Program-made: the position numbers and the translations under genes
Source of the DNA: Pseudomonadota bacterium
GTDB lineage: Bacteria > Pseudomonadota > Alphaproteobacteria > Rhizobiales > Beijerinckiaceae
Assembly: GCA_023450615.1 (NCBI GenBank)
Contig: JAEXGT010000063.1
Location: 1-8,962 of the forward strand
Length of the DNA: 8,962 nucleotides
Direction: 5' to 3'
The notes under the pieces: model-generated
The model's input: the letters and a program-made list of their open reading frames with translations, nothing else
The model's database searches: none
What the model was told of the DNA's origin: nothing
Shown here: in pieces, positions 6,329 to 8,962 of the stretch
How positions within the stretch are numbered: the first letter of the stretch is position 1
Layout of the letters: each line of letters begins with the position of its first letter

Positions 6329-6571
6329 GATGGGCCTCCTGAGAGAGAAAGCCCGCGTCTCGGGAGACGGTCCTTACAGACCGTCGCTCCATGACGCGCG
6401 GCCGTTCGGTGATCGCGGTCATGATACGCCCCCAGGCCGCCGGAAACAATCGAACAGGGCCGCTGCCGCGTCGTTTCCTCGGGAGCTGGCGGCTTGCGTC
6501 TCTCCCGGGTGTTGGACTACGAACGGTCGCTTGGGCGCTGCCCGCAGGAATTTCGAAGAAAGACCCTTCCT
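6329..6571. promoter_or_regulatory. Divergent control region with perfect inverted repeat
   Basis: Region between the deacylase and the flavoprotein starts. A perfect repeat GACGGTC-cttaca-GACCGTC lies at 6366-6385, overlapping a second one, GTCTC-GG-GAGAC, at 6357-6368. The first has the size and spacing of an operator for a dimeric repressor; on the deacylase transcript it would also fold as a 7-bp hairpin with a 6-base loop ahead of the SD. No convincing -35/-10 pair seen on either strand. Confidence 0.4.
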
Positions 6572-7750
6572 TTGCAGCAATTCGATGTTGTGGTGATCGG
6601 CGCGGGCGCCGCCGGCATGATGTGCGCGGCCGAGGCCGGAAAGCGCGGGCGTACCGTGCTGATCCTCGACCATGCCGACAAGCCCGGCGAGAAGATCCGC
6701 ATCTCCGGGGGCGGACGGTGCAACTTCACCAATCTTCATGCCGCGCCCGCCAATTACATCTCGCAGAACCCGAGTTTCTGCATCTCGGCCCTGCGCCGCT
6801 ACACGCAGCGGGACTTCATCGCCCTCGTGGAGCGCTATGGCATCGCCTATCACGAGAAGACGCTGGGCCAGCTGTTCTGCGACGGCTCCTCGCGCCAGAT
6901 CGTCGATCTTCTTCTCAACGAGATGAAGCAGGCCGGCGCGGAACTGCGCCTCAGGACATCGGTCACGCAGGTCGAGAAGACGGACGACGGCTTCCGCCTT
7001 TCACTCTCCGATGGTGCCGTGCAATGCCGCTCGCTGGTCGTGGCGACAGGCGGCAAATCCATTCCGAAGATGGGCGCGACCGGTTTCGGCTACGATCTTG
7101 CCCAGCAATTCGGGGTGAATGTGCTCGAAACCCGCCCCGCTCTCGTTCCGCTCACCCTGGAGCCGACGATGCTCGAGCGGCTGACGCCGCTCGCAGGCGT
7201 CTCCGTCGATGCCGTCGTTGCCTGCGGCAAAACGAAATTCGCTGAAGCGATGCTGTTCACCCATCGCGGCTTGAGCGGCCCGTCGATCCTGCAGATCTCG
7301 TCCTATTGGCGCGAGGGCGCGGAAATCGTCGTGTCCATGCTGCCGGGCGTAAACCTGTTCGAGGAATTGCGCGCCGCCCGCTCGCAGAACGGCAGGCAGG
7401 CGCTGCAAACCGCGCTTTCCGCTTTCCTCCCCAAACGCCTCGCGCAACTGATCGCCGAGGCGGAGAAAGGCCCCGCAAATCTCGCCGATTATTCCGACAA
7501 GCACCTGCGGCGCATCGACGAGGCCGTGAACCAGTGGCGTTTCAAGCCGGCGGGATCGGAAGGCTACCGCACCGCGGAAGTGACCCTGGGAGGTGTGGAC
7601 ACCCGCGAACTCGACTCGAAGACCATGGAAGTGAAATCCGTGCCGGGTCTCTACATGATCGGCGAGGTGGTGGACGTGACCGGCTGGCTCGGCGGCTACA
7701 ATTTCCAATGGGCCTGGTCCTCCGGCTGGTGCGCGGGACAGGCCGTCTGA
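6572..7750 (+). CDS. HI0933/YhiN (BaiN/RdsA-type) flavoprotein oxidoreductase
   Basis: About 392 residues, similar to E. coli YhiN (about 400). It has an N-terminal Rossmann FAD site GAGAAG (10-15) and an acidic residue in VLILDHADKPGEK. The family hallmark GEKIRISGGGRCNFTN is at 39-54, VATGG at 157-161, and a C-terminal FAD-contact segment GEVVDVTGWLGGYNFQWAW. The fold and cofactor are therefore clear, but the substrate is not: the bile-acid name comes from one clostridial member and should not be carried over. The start is uncertain. No ATG precedes the Rossmann strand; TTG at 6572 gives the family length, and TTG at 6494 or GTG at 6509 would add poorly family-like residues. The SD is weak at all of them. 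The aldo/keto reductase follows 113 bases downstream. Confidence 0.9.
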   Translation: MQQFDVVVIGAGAAGMMCAAEAGKRGRTVLILDHADKPGEKIRISGGGRCNFTNLHAAPANYISQNPSFCISALRRYTQRDFIALVERYGIAYHEKTLGQLFCDGSSRQIVDLLLNEMKQAGAELRLRTSVTQVEKTDDGFRLSLSDGAVQCRSLVVATGGKSIPKMGATGFGYDLAQQFGVNVLETRPALVPLTLEPTMLERLTPLAGVSVDAVVACGKTKFAEAMLFTHRGLSGPSILQISSYWREGAEIVVSMLPGVNLFEELRAARSQNGRQALQTALSAFLPKRLAQLIAEAEKGPANLADYSDKHLRRIDEAVNQWRFKPAGSEGYRTAEVTLGGVDTRELDSKTMEVKSVPGLYMIGEVVDVTGWLGGYNFQWAWSSGWCAGQAV

Positions 7751-7863
7751 GCCATCGCTGGACAAGAAAGATGTCATGGCCCGGAACCCTGGGGCCCGAC
7801 TTCCGTTCATGGGGACGCGCAGCTTCAGCGCGCAACACCTCATGCTCGACCCGGAGGTCATCC

Positions 7864-8844
7864 ATGCAGACGCGTCAACTCGGACAATTGCAGGTCTCGA
7901 TCCTCGGCCTCGGCTGCATGGGAATGTCGGAATTCTATGGCGGGCGAAACGAGGATGAATCCATCGCCACGATTCATCGCGCCATCGAGCTCGGGATCAC
8001 CTTCCTCGACACCGCCGACATGTATGGCGTCGGCCATAACGAGGAACTCGTCGGCCGGGCCATCGCGGATCGCCGCGACAAGGTGGTGCTCGCCACCAAG
8101 TTCGGCAATGTTCGCGGCCCCAACGGAGAACGCCTCGGCATCAGCGGCAAGCCGGATTATGTGCGGCAGGCCTGCGAGGCGAGTCTCAAGAGGCTGAAGG
8201 TCGATGTGATCGATCTCTACTACCAGCACCGGGTCGATCCCGACACGCCCATCGAGGATACTGTCGGCGCCATGGCTGATCTCGTGCGCGAGGGAAAGGT
8301 GCGTTATCTCGGCTTGTCGGAGGCCGCTCCCCAAACCATCCGGCGCGCTCACGCCGTTCATCCCATCACGGCTTTGCAAACGGAATATTCCCTTTGGAGC
8401 CGCGATCCGGAAGGCGAGATATTCAGCACCATACGCGAACTCGGCATCGGCTTCGTGCCGTATTCGCCGCTCGGACGCGGCTTCCTGACCGGCCGGATCA
8501 AAAGCATCGACGACTTGGAGCCGGACGATTTCCGTCGCGACGCGCCGCGTTTCCAGGGCGAGAATTTCCAGAAGAACCTCGATCTCGTGCGCGAGATCGA
8601 AGCCATGGCCCGCGAGAAAGGCTGCACGCCCGCGCAGCTCGCCCTTGCCTGGGTGCTGGCGCAGGGCGACGACATCGTGCCGATCCCCGGTACGAAGCGG
8701 CGCAAGTATCTGGAGGAGAATGTGGGCGCTCTCGGCGTGACGCTGGCGAAAGCTGACCTGGAGCGGATCGACGGCATCCTTCCGCCCGGCGCGGCTGCCG
8801 GAACCCGCTATGCCGCCGCGGGCATGCAGACGGTCGGGCGATAA
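7864..8844 (+). CDS. Aldo/keto reductase (AKR13-like)
   Basis: 326 residues, normal for a monomeric NADPH-dependent (beta/alpha)8-barrel aldo/keto reductase reducing aldehydes or ketones in the cytoplasm. The complete catalytic tetrad is visible: D49 and Y54 in FLDTADMYG, K79 in VLATKFGN, H122 in YYQHRVDP. Also present are the start LGCMGMSEFYGG, the GLSEAAPQTIRRA strand, YSPLGRGFLTG, and the cofactor-binding IPGTKRRKYLEENVGA. ATG at 7864 has GGAGG six bases upstream. The substrate is unknown. The gene sits 113 bases after the flavoprotein on the same strand and may share its transcript. Its last 22 bases lie inside the window-end inverted repeat, and its terminal codons are duplicated at 119-140. 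Confidence 0.95.
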   Translation: MQTRQLGQLQVSILGLGCMGMSEFYGGRNEDESIATIHRAIELGITFLDTADMYGVGHNEELVGRAIADRRDKVVLATKFGNVRGPNGERLGISGKPDYVRQACEASLKRLKVDVIDLYYQHRVDPDTPIEDTVGAMADLVREGKVRYLGLSEAAPQTIRRAHAVHPITALQTEYSLWSRDPEGEIFSTIRELGIGFVPYSPLGRGFLTGRIKSIDDLEPDDFRRDAPRFQGENFQKNLDLVREIEAMAREKGCTPAQLALAWVLAQGDDIVPIPGTKRRKYLEENVGALGVTLAKADLERIDGILPPGAAAGTRYAAAGMQTVGR

Positions 8845-8876
8845 GAAAAGCCGCTGCAGCGGGGCCGCAGCGGCTT
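8843..8876 (-). terminator. Rho-independent terminator (right repeat arm)
   Basis: Same hairpin as 87-120, on the other strand. The arms are 8848-8857 and 8867-8876, and the T-rich tail overlaps the stop codon of the aldo/keto reductase (8842-8844). It serves the minus-strand gene entering from the right edge. On the plus strand it lies 4 bases after the reductase stop and may act as a weaker terminator for that gene. Confidence 0.8.
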
Positions 8877-8899
8877 CCTGTTATGCACCGAGCCTGATC

Positions 8900-8962
8900 T
8901 CAGATCACGAAGAAGTCCTTGTGGCTGATCGCCTTGTCGCGCCCGATCTGGGCAAACACCAC
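8900..8962 (-). CDS. 3' end of an unidentified gene (right copy, partial)
   Basis: Identical to the fragment at 1-63, read on the minus strand: 20 codons ending in TGA at 8900-8902. It converges on the aldo/keto reductase, with 55 bases between the two stop codons, and shares the hairpin between them. Its identity is unknown. The body of the gene lies outside the window. Confidence 0.55.
   Translation of the reverse strand: MVFAQIGRDKAISHKDFFVI

Larger units (their letters stand above)
8823..8962. repeat. Right arm of terminal inverted repeat
   Basis: Reverse complement of 1-140 with a single mismatch at 8835. Here the inner part of the arm is the natural 3' end of the complete aldo/keto reductase gene, so this arm looks like the ancestral arrangement (reductase, shared terminator, convergent unidentified gene). 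The left arm looks like the copied or rearranged one. Confidence 0.95.

Noticed and set aside
7001..7861. Minus-strand open frame of 286 codons antisense to the flavoprotein
   Set aside because: Shadow of the plus-strand gene, whose family motifs are intact throughout; no SD or recognisable domain on the minus strand.
7751..7863. Spacer before the aldo/keto reductase as a dispersed Rhizobiales repeat
   Set aside because: It has a short GTCATGGCCCGG-like start reminiscent of such elements, but lacks the long complementary half; similarity is too weak to claim.

Overview
The window is high-GC DNA with tightly packed, SD-preceded genes. Its proteins most resemble those of Alphaproteobacteria, probably the Hyphomicrobiales (Rhizobiales), perhaps near Methylobacteriaceae/Microvirga; the genus is a guess from protein flavour only. 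All full-length genes look chromosomal. I see no transposase, integrase, phage gene, CRISPR array, tRNA or rRNA.

Layout, left to right. Positions 1-140 form an inverted repeat with 8823-8962. It carries the last 20 codons of an unidentified gene, a Rho-independent terminator and the last codons of an aldo/keto reductase. A minus-strand block follows. It reads from a small secreted protein (2129-2419) to a Gdx/SugE guanidinium exporter (1666-1983), which has its own good sigma70-like promoter, and then to a membrane diguanylate cyclase (161-1651), apparently translated by coupling to the exporter. A gene-poor stretch (2420-2891) holds the ilvD terminator and a few palindromes. Next come ilvD (dihydroxy-acid dehydratase, minus), a small unknown gene (4936-5181, plus), a YqaA-type membrane protein (5190-5627, minus, convergent with the preceding gene) and a YbaK/aminoacyl-tRNA deacylase protein (5849-6328, minus). 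Divergent from the last are a BaiN/YhiN-type flavoprotein (6572-7750) and an aldo/keto reductase (7864-8844), both plus. The right arm of the repeat closes the window.

How the genes fit together: most are independent housekeeping or accessory functions (branched-chain amino acid synthesis, tRNA proofreading, redox enzymes). The one clear functional unit is the exporter plus diguanylate cyclase operon, which would place a c-di-GMP enzyme under the control of an SMR exporter promoter.

The strangest feature is structural. The first 127 bases are the exact reverse complement of the last 127, and the match breaks at base 128. Exactly 127 is a commonly used de Bruijn k-mer size, so the window is probably a complete assembly contig bounded on both sides by the same repeat, not a chosen genomic interval. 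The repeat itself is probably real, because the first difference is a synonymous change in the duplicated reductase tail. I did not find a convincing new multi-gene defence or mobile system.
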